Source of the DNA: Klebsormidium nitens
Lineage: Eukaryota; Streptophyta; Klebsormidiophyceae; Klebsormidiales; Klebsormidiaceae
Assembly (NCBI GenBank): GCA_000708835.1
Contig: DF237390.1
Coordinates: 1 to 64,000, forward strand
Direction of reading: 5' to 3'
Length of the DNA: 64,000 nucleotides
Below, piece after piece: positions 47,403-60,900 of the stretch. Every line of letters starts with the position of its first letter. Positions within the stretch are counted from its first letter, which is position 1. A model generated the notes under the pieces. It ran no database searches, had not been told where the DNA came from, and saw only the letters and a program-made list of their open reading frames with translations. A program made the position numbers and the translations under genes.

Positions 47403-49281
47403 TCAAATGTTGTCACACAGCACATCAATTATGTGGTTAACCACCCCCTGCCCCGCCGCCTGCTGGACCGGGTCCTTCAAGATGAGCATCTGGTGCGCGT
47501 ACTTTCGCCCAGGGGCACGATGGAACAGCACGTCCACCTTTGTCCACGACACCCGGTGCAATCCCCCGACCATTCTGTCCTCCAAAGCCCGGCACGCCTC
47601 TTCGCTGCTCCACCTGTGCGCGGGCTTCTTTCCCTCACCCGAAGCGACCCCCTTCCCGTCTTTCCCTTTCTTGCTCAAAGCAGCTGTCAGCGCCTCCGAC
47701 AGCTGTCGCGTCAACGGAGGGGCAAAAACGTAGTCAAGCGCAGCCCCCTGAAATGAAGATGTTTCCGAGGTGTGCCTCAGCCCCGGGGTTTCCTCTACGT
47801 GCACAATGTGTGGGTAGCGAGCGCTGAGCCACTCTCGTCGCTCCGCTCGCTCGAGGCACCGCTTCTGGACTTGGTCCAAATCGGTGTCGTAGCGGATGCA
47901 GGACGTTTTCCAACCGAGCGCGGCGTCGTATCTTACGTTGGCGTACAAGTGCCTGCATGGGAGGTGCCTAGTAGTCTAAGCAAGCTTGTACATAGGAAGA
48001 TAGATCTGACAACTGATGAATCCATTCGAAAAAGAAGCACACGTGAACTCATGTGATAACTCGCTGTCGGCCACCTCTTGCAAAAGGGGAACCCAACCAT
48101 CTCGACATAGGGGAAGGCAACTTAGAACCAGCTCAAACCACAATTGAAAAGCGCATGCAAAACCCTACTTTCTCACCTGCTTTCAAGCACCCCACGCGCA
48201 TGCAAACACCTCCATTTTCACCTAATGCAGAGCGCCCCAAGCACCAGCAAACCCCCGGAACCCACCTCGTGCGGAAGGCCCCTAGCGCCGAGACGAACGG
48301 GCGGTCCTTGCAGTCCTTCGACATACTTAGCAGCAGCGGCTCCCCGTCCACATTCCTGTCCCGCAGGAAAAGCTGCTTCAGGGTCCGACCCAAAAACACG
48401 CCCGAGAAGCACGACGCGACGCGCTCGAAGGAATGGACCCCGTGCGCAAATGGCCACTGGCGCCGGCCCCAGACACCCAGGTGGGGCACGGCAACTAGGA
48501 TGAGGTGAGCAGGCTCGAGGCCGGCGATTGTGGGCTGGGGTTTTGGGTCGTCGGACCCGGGCTCTGATGCGAAGTGGCCGAGGAGGTTGCTCTCGGAGGG
48601 ATCTAGCCCGACGCCCACAGGTGTTTGACTATTTGTGACAGTGACGGGCTGATGAGTATTGTAGCTTGGAAGAGAGTCTTCCTCAGTTGAGCGCCAGGTG
48701 GCACCATCTTGTTGGCCGCCATCAACCCCGAGCCCGGACTCAGCTTCCAGCGTCCCGTCAGGCACACCTTTCTGGCTGTCCTGCACCATCTCAACTCTTG
48801 TTGCCCGGTTTGACCCCTTCTCTGCTTCACCATCCTCTCCTCCCCGCTGCTTTTGACATGGTGTCCCCCCAGAATTGCTGTCAACTCTAGTTGCACCACC
48901 CTTCAAAAGCACATGAGCACTCCCCTCCTTTCCAGGCCGGTACAGCAACGCCAGGCAGTAGCGCACAAACAAGCCCCCCAAGGAGTGCGCCACAAACGAG
49001 ATCCTCCGCAGCGAGGGGGTTCGTTTCACCACTTCTAAGACCCCCTCGGCGAGGCGCTTCCCCGCAACGTCGATCCCCCGCATCGTGTTGAAGGACACAT
49101 TGTCCTTCTCTGCATACAGCAGGAAGCTCTGCTGAGGTTCTTTAAGGAGTAGGGATTCCAGATGGTTCCAGTCGTTTGGGTCTGATAGGATGCCGTTTGC
49201 CAGCACGATAAGGTGTTCGGGGTCGGATGTGCTGGGGCAAGGGGCGCTAGGGGTACCCCGAGCGGCGCCTGTGCAGACCAT
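47403..49281 (-). CDS. DUF676 (ROG1-like) alpha/beta-hydrolase, putative serine esterase or lipase
   Basis: Two exons on the minus strand: 48266-49281 and 47403-47952 (1,566 nt, 521 aa; junction AG|G in phase). The DUF676 hydrolase fold starts near residue 20: HLIVLANGILSDPNDW, then GIDVAGKRLAEGVLEVV, and the nucleophile elbow FVAHSLGGLFVRY with Ser100. A low-complexity insert of about 100 residues (120-220) separates this from LVAVPHLGVWGR and RTLKQLFLRD. Exon 2 supplies HLYANVRYDAALGWKTSCIR, which matches the family's YAN-V-D--VGW-TSSIR block. Family members hydrolyse acyl esters of lipids; the substrate here is unknown. No signal peptide or membrane segment is evident, so the protein is likely cytosolic or membrane-associated. 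The start codon is the first ATG, 309 bp from the divergent F-box gene. Confidence 0.9.
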
Positions 49282-49590
49282 GCTTGGAGCAGGGGGGGCT
49301 TAGCAATTGGGGCTCAGATCCATATGAGTGGTCCTGCACGGCGATAGCAGGAGCTCTAGCCCATCCCTTCTCCGGCTCAGGCTGCATGCACCGGTACAGT
49401 GTCGACCTAGCAAGTCCGCAATCCCCACTGCGCAGTGCACTCCCCCTTAGATGAACCCGAACTTGAAGCCGTCCGATGAAGCCAAACTTTCCATCTTGCG
49501 GTCCATATTCGTCAAATTTGAGTCGGATGGCAACATAGGAAGTGGGCGCCTTTCTAGTTGCTAGCGTTGCTCTGGCTGAAGCAAGCAGGA
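49282..49590. promoter_or_regulatory. Divergent upstream region, esterase / F-box gene
   Basis: Only 309 bp separate the two start codons, the tightest of the four head-to-head pairs in the window. The two genes probably share a promoter region. No TATA box is obvious. Confidence 0.5.
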
Positions 49591-50997
49591 ATGGGCAGAG
49601 CCTCAGCATATACACGGTGTCGGTGCCGAAGGATCGTTGCGCGCATGGCAAACAGCAAACAATTGTCCGCAGAGGGGCTGCTCTCCCTCCCGGGGGAGCT
49701 GCTTTGCAGGGTCTTTGCCCCCCTCTCGCAAGAAAATCTGAAGGCGCTGTCCCTGGTGAACAAAGCCAGCCTGCAGGCGGTCAAGTCAGCGTACCGAAAT
49801 GTGGTTGTCAGAGCAGGGCGGCTCAGAAGCGGAAAGAAATGGAATCAGAAGGTGCTGGAACGGGTAGCGGCCCGCTATTCTGGGGCGCGACGCCTCAGTT
49901 TCACCACCCCTCATGGGGAAGTAGACCTGGAGGCGCTCGCTGCACTCATGCACAAAATGCAAGGCTTGGAGGATCTGGACGTGAGCAACCTGCGGGGGGT
50001 GCATTACGGCAACCTGTTCAGTGAGGGAACTCCCCCCCCGTACAAGAGGCTCAAAAGCCTGACGATTACGCAGCCTTTGTTGCCGTTTGATGCGCCCTCG
50101 AGGGATTCTGAAGGGGGGGAAGCAATGGCCAAAAAGCTAGGGCTACAGGTGTTCTCCTTAGCGGAAGCGCTCCCGCATCTCGAGTATCTCAGTATTGTGC
50201 GGCCTGGAGAACCTTCCTCTTATGACGTTTTCTCATGGTTTAAAAGAAAGTGTGAGCATGGAGACGGGAGGGATAGAGATTCTGAGAAAGCCTTCTTCAT
50301 GGAGCTTCGCGGATTCTCTCCCTTGATGGACTTTGCGTCGGGGTCAGCAGTGTTCTCGCATCTGAGGGAGATTTATCTTGAGCGGTGCATCATAGATGAC
50401 TTTGTGAGCCTAGCCCAAAAGTGCCCTTCTCTGGTCTCCCTGTCCCTGACGAACGTTCGCCACAAGAAGGAGGTCTACTTCTGCGACTGCGCAATGCCCC
50501 AGTTGGAAAGGCTGAAGATCATCTCGTCCAGTCAACTTTCCGGTTGCCAAAAGCACGGAGCGAGCGAAGCCGGCTTGGAAGACTGCATAGAGTCACTAAA
50601 GTTCCCAAGATTGACAAGCATGTGCTTTAGACGGTCAATCCACAAGGGGTTCAAGGGCGTCGCAGACCAAATCACAGGTCTTGAGCTCAATCAATGCGAT
50701 ACGCTTGATGCTTTGAACGAGATTTCACTCTGCAGGCAGCTTAGAAAGCTGCGTGTAGGGATCGTGTCCAGTGCAACATGGAGCAGTCAAACTCGCTTCT
50801 TGCAAACATTCCTAGAAATCCAGCAGAGCTGTCGAGATCTGCAAAGGGTCGAGGTCGACTTTCTGTCTTCAGCCCCGTCTGATTCGCTGCTGAGGGGATT
50901 GGCAGACACGTTCTCAGGACTTGTTCCATTCTTCTGTACGGTTCGGAGGAGGGAGGAGAGCAGCATCCTTGCAATAGGGCGGGGCAAGCCTGAGTGA
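49591..50997 (+). CDS. F-box protein with LRR-like C-terminal half
   Basis: Single-exon gene, 468 aa from the ATG at 49591 (G at -3 and +4). A second in-frame ATG at 49645 starts nearer the F-box and cannot be excluded. An F-box-like segment lies at about residues 28-65 (LLSLPGELLCRVFAPLSQEN, LKALSLVNKA), the Skp1-binding part of SCF ubiquitin ligases. The rest consists of irregular leucine-rich segments such as LEDLDVSNLRGVHYGNLF, HLREIYLERC, CPSLVSLSLTNV and LERLKIISSSQLSGC, which would bind the protein to be ubiquitylated. The target cannot be inferred. Lack of introns contrasts with all other complete genes in the window. Confidence 0.78.
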   Translation: MGRASAYTRCRCRRIVARMANSKQLSAEGLLSLPGELLCRVFAPLSQENLKALSLVNKASLQAVKSAYRNVVVRAGRLRSGKKWNQKVLERVAARYSGARRLSFTTPHGEVDLEALAALMHKMQGLEDLDVSNLRGVHYGNLFSEGTPPPYKRLKSLTITQPLLPFDAPSRDSEGGEAMAKKLGLQVFSLAEALPHLEYLSIVRPGEPSSYDVFSWFKRKCEHGDGRDRDSEKAFFMELRGFSPLMDFASGSAVFSHLREIYLERCIIDDFVSLAQKCPSLVSLSLTNVRHKKEVYFCDCAMPQLERLKIISSSQLSGCQKHGASEAGLEDCIESLKFPRLTSMCFRRSIHKGFKGVADQITGLELNQCDTLDALNEISLCRQLRKLRVGIVSSATWSSQTRFLQTFLEIQQSCRDLQRVEVDFLSSAPSDSLLRGLADTFSGLVPFFCTVRRREESSILAIGRGKPE

Positions 50998-51904
50998 AAC
51001 AACCTCGTGAGTTAACCGTGACCACTACCCTCAGAGCTTCCAATCCGGCTTGATTGAGGCCCCGTTTTGTAAGGATCATTGCAGTGACTCGAATATTTGT
51101 ACTCACTGCAGTCACTCACTGTTGGGCGGTTTGACCCTGATACTCATAGATCATGACTTTAGAGTAGCTTGAATCGCATGATGCATGTAGAGTCATGGCT
51201 CTAATTTGCAACTCATGCCGCTGAACGTTCTGCTCATGGATTATACATATGTTTCGACATTGAACAACGTAATCAGTGCCATCCATAGCAAGCTTCAATT
51301 GCCAACGGTGTATACAAGACATGCTTGAGGTCGGATGTCCATATGAAAGGTGTCGAGCTGGCCATGCTCGTTTAATACATATGGTCGCAACACAGCGTCG
51401 AAAACTGAAACGATCGTACGTGCGCACGAGGGCCGCTGTAATGTTGCAATTTCAATGCATGCGCGCCGCACATGCACAATTGTCGACCGATGGTTGCACC
51501 CGGCCTCTCACATATGTATACGACGTACGCATATTGATAGTTGAACTCTGGCCTGCCAATCCGGCATTTGCAATCACATATGTTTATCGTATACTCCGAC
51601 ACCAATGTCTGCATTTATAGGTCCGGCTTTGCGCTGTACGGGCAGCAACATTGCCCCTGCCCTCAGACCGTCCGGTCGCGGTCTCCTGAACGACGATACT
51701 TGTACAAGGGTGCACATGACTCGCTACAGCAGCTCTACGCTTCGCAATCACTTATGATGCTCCAAGTTGCTCCCAATGAGCTCTTGCATGGCATGAACAA
51801 ATGTACCAGAGCGTGCCTGCAACGTTCCGTTTAATTCGCATGGTCACCTGCCGCTGCCTTGTCGAACGTTTCTTACCGCAAGGATTGTTGGCCCGGTACA
51901 AGCG
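50998..51904. other. Intergenic between convergent genes
   Basis: About 0.9 kb between the F-box stop (+) and the amylase-type gene stop (-). CATATG and CGTACG hexamers are frequent at 51,240-51,600, but no gene or structured repeat was recognised. Confidence 0.45.
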
Positions 51905-54900
51905 TCACAAGCTGCCAAGCAAAACGCTCCCGCTCGCGGCTGCCACTTGCGGCAGCTCCAATCGCCTGCACCAACATGTGGTTCACCCTTTTTACAGTTT
52001 GAAGAAAAACGCTCGTTCTAAGAACCTCGCTAGAATAGGCGACTGTGCTTCTGACCATTTCCTACTTTGGTTCTGCCCTCCTGAGTGTCGAAGTCGTTTG
52101 GCTTGCGCCCAGTATGGTCTGATCGGACCGGCAAGACTCTTGTCGTGCTCCAGCCAAGTAATCATTCTTAAGCCCTTAAGTCTAGGCCACCTCGGGCAAG
52201 GCGAGTATTGACGCCCGCCAACAAATGCTCACGGAAGATTTAAACGCAGAGTAGAGAGAAATCATATAAGGGATCGCGGCGACCTCACCCGTTCTTGAGG
52301 GTACACGCTGCGTCGCCGTTCAGTGCGTCCTTTAGCACGAGGCCATCCCACAAGCCGCATCTGCATAAAAGCGCCAACGCTTTTTCAGATGCAGATCGGC
52401 GCTGCCTTTTCCATCTGACGAGCTTCTGGTTTTGGCGCTCATCAACTCCGTTTTTCAACGGTTTAAGAAGCGCAAGTATCCTTGATGCTTTGAAGCAGCG
52501 ACAAAGCTGAACGCTAGAGACACTCAACAGGAGTACGAAATAGACATTGGAGGATTCGTCATACCAAGTCAAGGCCGAGGTCTCGAATGCAGGCATCAAA
52601 TGTCTGCTGGGCTTGCGACGAGCTCTGGTGTCGATTTGGGATTACTTCTAGCTTCATACCGGCCTACCGGACACGCTCGTCGTTCATGTGAGGTATCTGG
52701 CTGGGAAAAAGCCCTTTGCTACGGATGCTCAAGAGAAAAGACGAACAAACAAAAGTTGATTAATTCCGATCCAAAAATCTGCAACCCAGATTGGCCGAGC
52801 AGCCCACCTGCTTAAGTCGATGGTGATGGACGCAGCGGATGCCGCGCAGTTGAGCACAACGATGGCCACCTGTGAGTCGGTCCTCCGCAAAAACCTGCAG
52901 ATAACTCGATGATATACAGTTGGAACACCAGTCATAGAAGCTGAGTCAGGTGGAAGTTCGATTGGACGGGCCTACAGACTAGTTTCGCGTCGCAGGAAGC
53001 TCTATGCCGTTGCCCCTTCGTCTGAGACTAGAATATTTCCTATCTGCTTTTGCGACATGATCTGCCGAGGATTTTAAGGTGGAGCCGGGAAAAGAAGAAA
53101 GAAACAAAATCTGCCAGGTTCCTCGTTCAGCAAGGGCGACCACAACATCCAAATCAAAAGAAAGCAGAAAGTTGCAGCCATTGCAGTTGGGTAGAGCGAA
53201 CTTCGGTGTACGCAATTGGGGTTGTATTTCATATAGACGGGGTTCAAATTCAAATATTCTAGACTGGACGACGTCTTTGTGCCTGAAACCTTTTTATGCT
53301 ATCCTTTAACCCGTCTGTAAGCAAAATGGGTCCCCAAGAAAGCCCTGCAGCGACGCATGACACAGATGGAATGATAGGAGTCCATCTTGTAACGAGCTTG
53401 AGAAAGGACGTGTCTCATGGTTGACGTCCGTTCAGCTTCCGGTCCACCCAATGTCCTGAGACTTTCTGAACGGTGAGCGTTTCTCAGCAGATAGCAAAGA
53501 TGATCAGGACGAAGTCATGCTTACGTCATGTGCGTGTTGCTGTTGCCAAGGAGCTGCATGCTTCCGTACATCAAAGCCGGGCTGCTTCGCCGCAATCGAA
53601 CCTGCAGTTGAACAGTAAAGGATGGCTTACAAAGCACGAAAAACGGCTTCGGAAGAATAAAGACTGGCTTAGAAGATTGAAAGATAGCTTACGAACACGC
53701 AGCCGGGAGTGCGCTCCACAAATTGAAGCGTTTAACCTACTATTGTGACTTGCTCCAACAAGGGGCACCTCTGTGTTCTCCTCCAGGAGTCCGTTGCCCT
53801 GAAAGAATACGCTGCTTCGTTTCCAGTACTGAGAATGCAACCTCACTTTATCACAGTAATCAGCTTAGACATCCCGCCAGTTAACCCGCCCTCCACCTCT
53901 CCTAACTATTCTCTCAACTCCATTTCAGGGAAAACCAAGCGGTTACACAAACTTTTGCGAGCCATAATTTGGCACCATGGTCCTGAACCCCTTCCCCCGG
54001 GCCAAGGAGACGGCTTCGGTGCAACTTAACCCAACATATCAGTCTCAGAATAGCATCTCAGTGAACTTAAAAGCACGAGGATGAAAGCGTATTTGGAATT
54101 GGTCAGAATCGGGTCACTTCTCACATCAAAAAAGCATTGTTTCGTTCCCACTCCACTTTCTCCGACGAACATTTTCCTACGTTTTAGGCCCTTCTCACCA
54201 GCTGCGCCGTCTGTTGGAATTTCCGGTCGTTCTCAGGGGTGTGGTCAAAGGCGAGCGGCATCCGCATGGCGGTGTCCCCACGAGGGCCGCCGGGCTCGCC
54301 CTTCATCCCCGCCTCATCGCCTGGCAAACTCCGCAGTCAGAGTCAAGGGGCCTTCTGTGATTGCATCTCTACTTTTTCTCTTGCTTTGCTCATGAAGAAA
54401 CGCAATGAGGGTCAAGAGGCGTTTTGAGATTGCCTCTCTCCTTTTGCCCTTAGTTTGCTTTCAAGTTTCCATGGTTGAGTAGCCAATTCAAACGCTCAGC
54501 TTCCGCGTGAGAGAGGCTCTGTGCCAAAGAACTGCTAAGGGTAATGGTCGGTGGGCTGCCGTTAGATTTACTTCCAGAAGTTCGCATCGCATCGGCTTGG
54601 GCGGGCCGCTCGTGACTATCGTGTGATGTTTGGGAGAAAGTGTGTGGCCTTTGCACCGTTTCTGAGTCTGACCTCGTGCTGATTCTCTTTTTCTGTCCCT
54701 ACAAAGTTTTCGACTAGATGGTCACCAGCAAAAGCCGCCATAAGGGTGCAGCACGGGCCCCGTTCCCGGTTGGATGACCCACCGGCGCTTTCAAGTGTCG
54801 TGCAAAAGGTAAACCCCAAAAGCTTTGCGCACGCATTGCTTGCACATAAGCCAACCTATCCAAGAGCGGGAGCGTACCGTAATAGAGGCAGGGGACGCCT

Positions 54901-57900
54901 CGCATGGTGAGCAAGAAGAGCATGGCCACAAAGAAATGCTCCGGGGTCTTGAGCTGCAAAATGGAGGAGGCAGAAAATCAACAATGGTGGTCGTAGCAAT
55001 CTGCACCTACGAGGAGAACATTCCGGCTGTCCGTGACTACCCTCCTGAATGCCATGACTGAATATCATAGTCCGATGCCGGCACAATAATAAGCTCCGGC
55101 CGGAGCGTTCCCGGTCGTAGCCATAACTATTTGAAAGCTGTCCGCGCATGCGCCTCAAATCACAGCACCAGAACCGCCGCAACCCCCAGAATAAAGGCAC
55201 CTTGCCGTCGCTTCCAGTTTCCTACATCGTTTCGAGGCCCTTTGCATCGTTTCTCTGGAGATAGAAACGATGCATTGAAACTCTTCCCCAGGCTCGTTGT
55301 TTTGGCTGAAGCCCTAACAGCCAGAATTGCATCAGTATCGAGTTCAGAGCGGAGTGTGTATCGCAGCCAAAATAGAACCGGCCGTCCGAAAGACGCACCT
55401 TGGACGCAAGGCGCGGCACGTCGTGGTTGCCGACGAAGTTGAGCAGGGCGTCCAGAGAGCCGTACATGTCCAGCTCCTGCGGAGGACGCAAGCGTGACGT
55501 CAGCAGTGCATGATTAGTGACGACAGGTGCGGAGATGCTGACGTCAGTTGGAGTGAATTACCCTCGAGATGGCATTGCCATGATGCCAGCCCGTGGGAAG
55601 TCCTATGAACTAATGGATGGCATGCCTCTAGAAATGATCCTGAAATCCTGAACACATCTCCAGCAAATCAAGCGGAACGAGATAAGAAGCCGTTCGCTGT
55701 TTCATCAAACAGACCCGAAGAATCTTTGGCGCAGTGCTTAAGACATTTCTGTGCCACAACATCTGCGAAGAAGGAACCGGAACTCTTCGTAGAAGCCTTT
55801 CCTAATCGCAGAAGGCTGAGTGGTGACCCAGAACGGGTAGCGTTTCAAAGACTCGTCACTTCAATATTCAATACATAATGGGCAACTGAAGCGGATGCTT
55901 TCGTTTCCCCAAAAGAAAGCCCTCTCTCCCGAGCCGCTTGCTTGAGTTGCTTACCCGTTGCACGCAGTGCGCCAGCTCGAAGTAGTTGGCGTCGTTCAGG
56001 CTGCTCCAGATGGCCTGCATCAAGCGAGATCAGGGTTTATGATCATCGGACAATTCGTCGAGTCCTTTTGTATTTCCCGAAATCTTTGATGGCAAAGCAC
56101 TTGCTATTGCGTATACGACAGATCAAGGATCATCTTTTTGGCGGCAAGTCTAAAGCGCGTCCTTGATTGTGTTAGCATCCATACCAAAGCCTGCTGTGGT
56201 TGATCCGAGTTCGTACGCAAAAATGATGCTTAGGTTCCAGTGATATACTTGAAAAAAGTGCTCGATTCTGTCGCGTACGACAGAGTTGGCTGAAAAGACA
56301 AGAACAGGAGAATGGGAGAGTGGAAGAGCGCCTGGTGAAAGTCTGGCAGAACGAGAAGGAATCAAACTGCCAAGACAGTCTAGCGTGTATGAGAGAAGAT
56401 AGAAGTCGGCAGATCGCCTCACCTTGGAGAGCTGGTAATTCGTACACGTGTCGAGAAGGCCGGGACCCACCCACTTGTGGTAGTCGCCTGTGTAGGAAAA
56501 GGCAGACTTCAATTTCGTACCGGTACAGACGCTCGCAACGCCATTCGGCGGTTCAGCAAGCGACTTCCTTTTTCCGGTTGATAACGCTTCCAGTCGTCGG
56601 ACCATTCATGCATTGACCGGGAATTCCCCTCTGCCCTTGCACAACACTGAAGGCTTTCAAGGAGTCCCTGCCTTCCTCGAGCATCATACACAAAGAATGT
56701 CGCTTTAATTCCGCTAAGGCACTTCGCAGCGCTTCCAAGGCCCGAATTCGTACGGCGAGAAATGCAGCGGACCAAGCTACCTTTTGAGCAAGTCAAGCTG
56801 GTGCAAAACAAAATTTAGCGACTCTCAACCCCTTCTTTCATTCACTATTTGGGAGAGCGCACTGCCTCTTCTCCAAGCCCTGAAAACACCGAACCACCAC
56901 TGTCCGGGAACTCGTTTTCGCAGATAAGAATCACCGAACAGTGTACCAGATTTTCGAATCAACGCCGGGCTAAGGGATGCTTACCATGGATGATCTCGCC
57001 CAAAGTGATCGAGTCCGCCCGTGCTTTCTGCACGCAATGAATTGTCTAACTTTTGCTTTTGATTGTTCCCTTCGATGAAACCGCTTCCCGACAATCCTGA
57101 ATCGAACCTCTCATATGTGGAGTTTTATATGCTCCACACCGAGTTTGGGAGTGAGCTCTCAAACCAACCCCATATATGCCCCAGCAGTTTTCTGTCTTGA
57201 TGCTGTCTCGTATCACGTACGGAACGATGCTGCTCTTTGAAGAAGTCAAGAGTCGTTTGCTGGGTCGGATCGACAAGCCGGATGTCAGAGCACCGCGAAA
57301 AAAAACCTTCGTTATGTTAGAAAAGCCGGCACAGCAGGCAAGACAACGAGCAGGTAGATACAACGGAGGGGAACAGAATCATATGTTCTCAAGAAGAGAC
57401 TTTGCCGGTCTTATCCTCCGACATCCCCGCCCGTATCCGCGCCTCTCTAGTAGGATCCGGTGTCCAAGTCCAGACCGGAAACTAGAGGTTTGACAGTCAA
57501 GAAGCGTTGCTTAAAGGTGTGAGTATGAACTGCAATCTGCTTCTCTCAAACGAAGAAGGGTAAGACCAGATCGTTCCGCTTCGGGTTCCGCTGCAGACCT
57601 TGCACACCGGCCGGAATGCCGCCCAGAACTCCGGCTCAATCTCGTGGGCCACGTCCAGCCGCCAGCCGTCGATGCCGACCTTGCCGAGCCAGAAGCGCGC
57701 GACAGAAAAGATGTGCTCGCGCACCTGAAAAAAAAGTCCGCATGATGAGGGCGCACTGCGAAGAAACCTTCTGCAAATAGGCATTTTCGCGCCATATTGA
57801 CGTTCGCTGACTTTAGCTGTCTTCCAAAGTTGGTGCGCGGATGGCCTTCTCATGCAAATCCTCGTTCATCCGGTGTGAGCTACAAAAGGTGCGCACGACG

Positions 57901-60900
57901 CGCAGCCTCGGCATTGTGGTGGAAGAAACCCAAGTCGTGTAGGAGGGCGGTTACTCGCTCTGTTGATCCAACAAGGTTTCGACTGTGACTTTGCGAGCCG
58001 TAAAATCAGGGTGGCAGGTCCTCCTAGCTTCTTGAGTCACTCACCTGCTGGTGCATTTCACAAAAGACTGACCCTCCTTTAGACGGTGATAGATCTTAGT
58101 GTCGTTCCAGAGTCCAATGACACAGCGACTTACATCATTGTTCTTCAAGTTGAGACGGGGAAGCGCGGCGTGCCCTTCCCAGGCGTCGTAAGCAAACGGG
58201 TCGCCGAGAGGGGACTTGCCCGGTCTCACTCGGTACCTGAAGCAACGAAGGACATAAGCTTTGCGCCGAACATATGACGCTTTGCAAATAATAAGCCCAC
58301 AAAAAGCGAAAGAGGGGCCATAACAATCGCACGATCGGGGGCTGTCGGGCGATGGGGGCTACTTCGAGCTCCGAGTTGGTGCTCGATGCCAACCACAAAA
58401 CGGGACCCTAAAGCTTGCTGGCGAGCTTTTGAGAATTTATCAAAGAGGGTCGGCAGGTCCTTAACTCCTCTAGCAACGGTGCGTGATGACTGTCCGCTGC
58501 TTGTCTAGATCAAGCTGCTGATGTCAACCCTATCCGTGCTGCTTCTGAGCATTGCGGTTCCGCAAGAAACAAGCAGGTTGCTTTTTTTCAAAAAAGCGAC
58601 CTACACACCCGAATCAACAAATACTTGGCCGGCAGAAGCATTCTCGTCCGATAAGATAAGAAAATATCAACGTGTTTTCAGTTTGCAGCTGTTGGAATCG
58701 ATTCGACGCTACGCTCTTGATGGTGGTATAAACATGTGGGGAGCACATATGTAGCGATTCAGTGAAGACGGAATAAAGCAACTGCCAGGACTGAAGTGTC
58801 ACCCGGTTCATAAAACCGGTGATTGGCCTCCAAAGGCTCGCGCCCGTGAACGCTTGTCTCAAGGCGTTTCTCGTAACCCCTCAAAGGAAGGCAGAAAAAG
58901 ATGAGAAGCAATTTCCAGCTTACCAGTCTGCATACTGGCTGTTCGTTCCCTTTTTCAGCAGGTCCTCAAATGCGAAGAACCTTCGTCCCGTGTGATTGAA
59001 CACGCCGTCAACAATCACTCGGATGCCCCGGGCGTGGAGATCGTCCACTACCTGCTTGAAAAGGGCGACCTGCACAGGAGTGCGGAGCTCTACGTCAATA
59101 ACCAGACAATTACGATTCTTTGCGTCCAACCGGCCATCGGGTTTCACTGCTCCGACCATGGTTTCTGATCGTGAACCCTGCGATCGACGACAAGGAAGGC
59201 ATCGGACGGCCCAAGATTAGGACCGGGCTCATAGAGTCTGGAATCCGATGGCAAGTCTTACGCAAACAGCTGTAATCTTTCTGCAGAGCAATCCGGGTCT
59301 GTCGCTCCTCGTTCCAGGCAGGGCTTATTCTTCCATCCGGTCGTGGTTTAAACCCTACCTTGAGCCCTCAACCTGTGAAAGGTTCATTGGTTTCGCGTTC
59401 CAAGTCAACATGACGTTTTGTCGCTGACTCATCACCGAAGCTGTGAACCAGGAATTTAAGAATCACAGGAGTTTGCGTGTTCCAAGAGGTTGATTATGTC
59501 GCCACGTCAACACGTCCGCAGATCTTGCTGTTCAAAAAGCGGACGACTGTACGGTACGAGTGAGCAGAATCCAACAGCACGCGGATCCTAGATCGTTGCT
59601 AGAACTTACGTCTCCCAGTCGCCTGTCGATCTTGAAGTAGTCCGCAGTGTCGTAGCCATGGGTGCTGCTCTCAAAGAGCGGCCCTGCGCAAGGATAGACA
59701 AGCTGGATTTGGACTCATCTGCGACATTGGGCACATGGAGATGGATGTACTGAAACCTGCACACTCGCGGAGCAACTCTGAGCTGCATAATCCGACAAAA
59801 AGCTGAGGGAGACGTTTCAGGATAATTGTCTCGTTCCTTTCTCAACTACGGTCTGAAAGCTAGCAGCTACCGAGTTACTTCGTTTACTTTGAGAAGCTAC
59901 CTCTACCGACCGCACGACTATCTTAGTCGGCCCTTTAAGCCTGGTTCACTAAAAGCATGGTGAAAAAAGGCTGTTGAATTCCGTTTGGACTGAAGTCAAA
60001 CCACTTCTCTCGAGTTTCTAAGTGAATGTCTCGCTCACATGTTGCAAACACAACCGAGATGGCATGCACAAACTCGCCTTAAGAACCATTTTTTGGGGTA
60101 AGACAAATGTTCCAAAAGATAAAAAAGAAGGCCTAGCTTACCGAAGTAGACGGTGTTGACTCCAAGCTCTTCGAGGTGCGGATACCTGAGATGCAAGCGG
60201 ATGCTCCGGTCAACGGAACGAAAAGTCTAGTACTTTTGACGACTTTTTGAGCGTGCCTAACGTGCCTTCGTTGAAAGGAACGATCGTTGACTTCCCTTCC
60301 CAGATACATAGTTGGGAGGATAGCAAAGAAGAACGCACAACTTTCGTCAGGAGAGAGTAGAGGCAAAAGGTTGTATTCTTGCCACAGCAAAACCCAGAAC
60401 AAACTCACCATTGCGCAAGCTCTTGCAACTTGTTCCCAACTGGACCAGTGCCGTCGTTCGGCTCGTCCTCAACTCCTGCAAAAGAGGATGACGATAAGTA
60501 AACTTAAGCCGTCTCCAGAAGGCAGGGGTGAACTTGAAAGGCCGTGATCCGGGGCAAGACAGCCGCATGCATTCTCGAAATTTGGAACATTTTGCCTATT
60601 GTTTCCAGAAGGTTTGTAAAGGAGCCCCTGCAGGAACGGGTTGATCAAATCTCCTAACTCAGGTGCTAAAGGTTTGCTCCTTTACACAAAGGAAGACTCC
60701 AGCGAAATCGTGAGAGCGTACTTCGACTCAAAAAACTGACCAACAGACATCTGTAAGAAAGGAAGGGAAGATGACGCACCAAAGAAGCCTAGCGTCTGGA
60801 TATGGTAGACGACCGACTCCCTGAACCATGACGGAATGCCTGTCTCGATCTCTGTGCTGCTCTGGCCCCCAGTGTCCGTCTTCTTTCGCACGGAGGTTTT

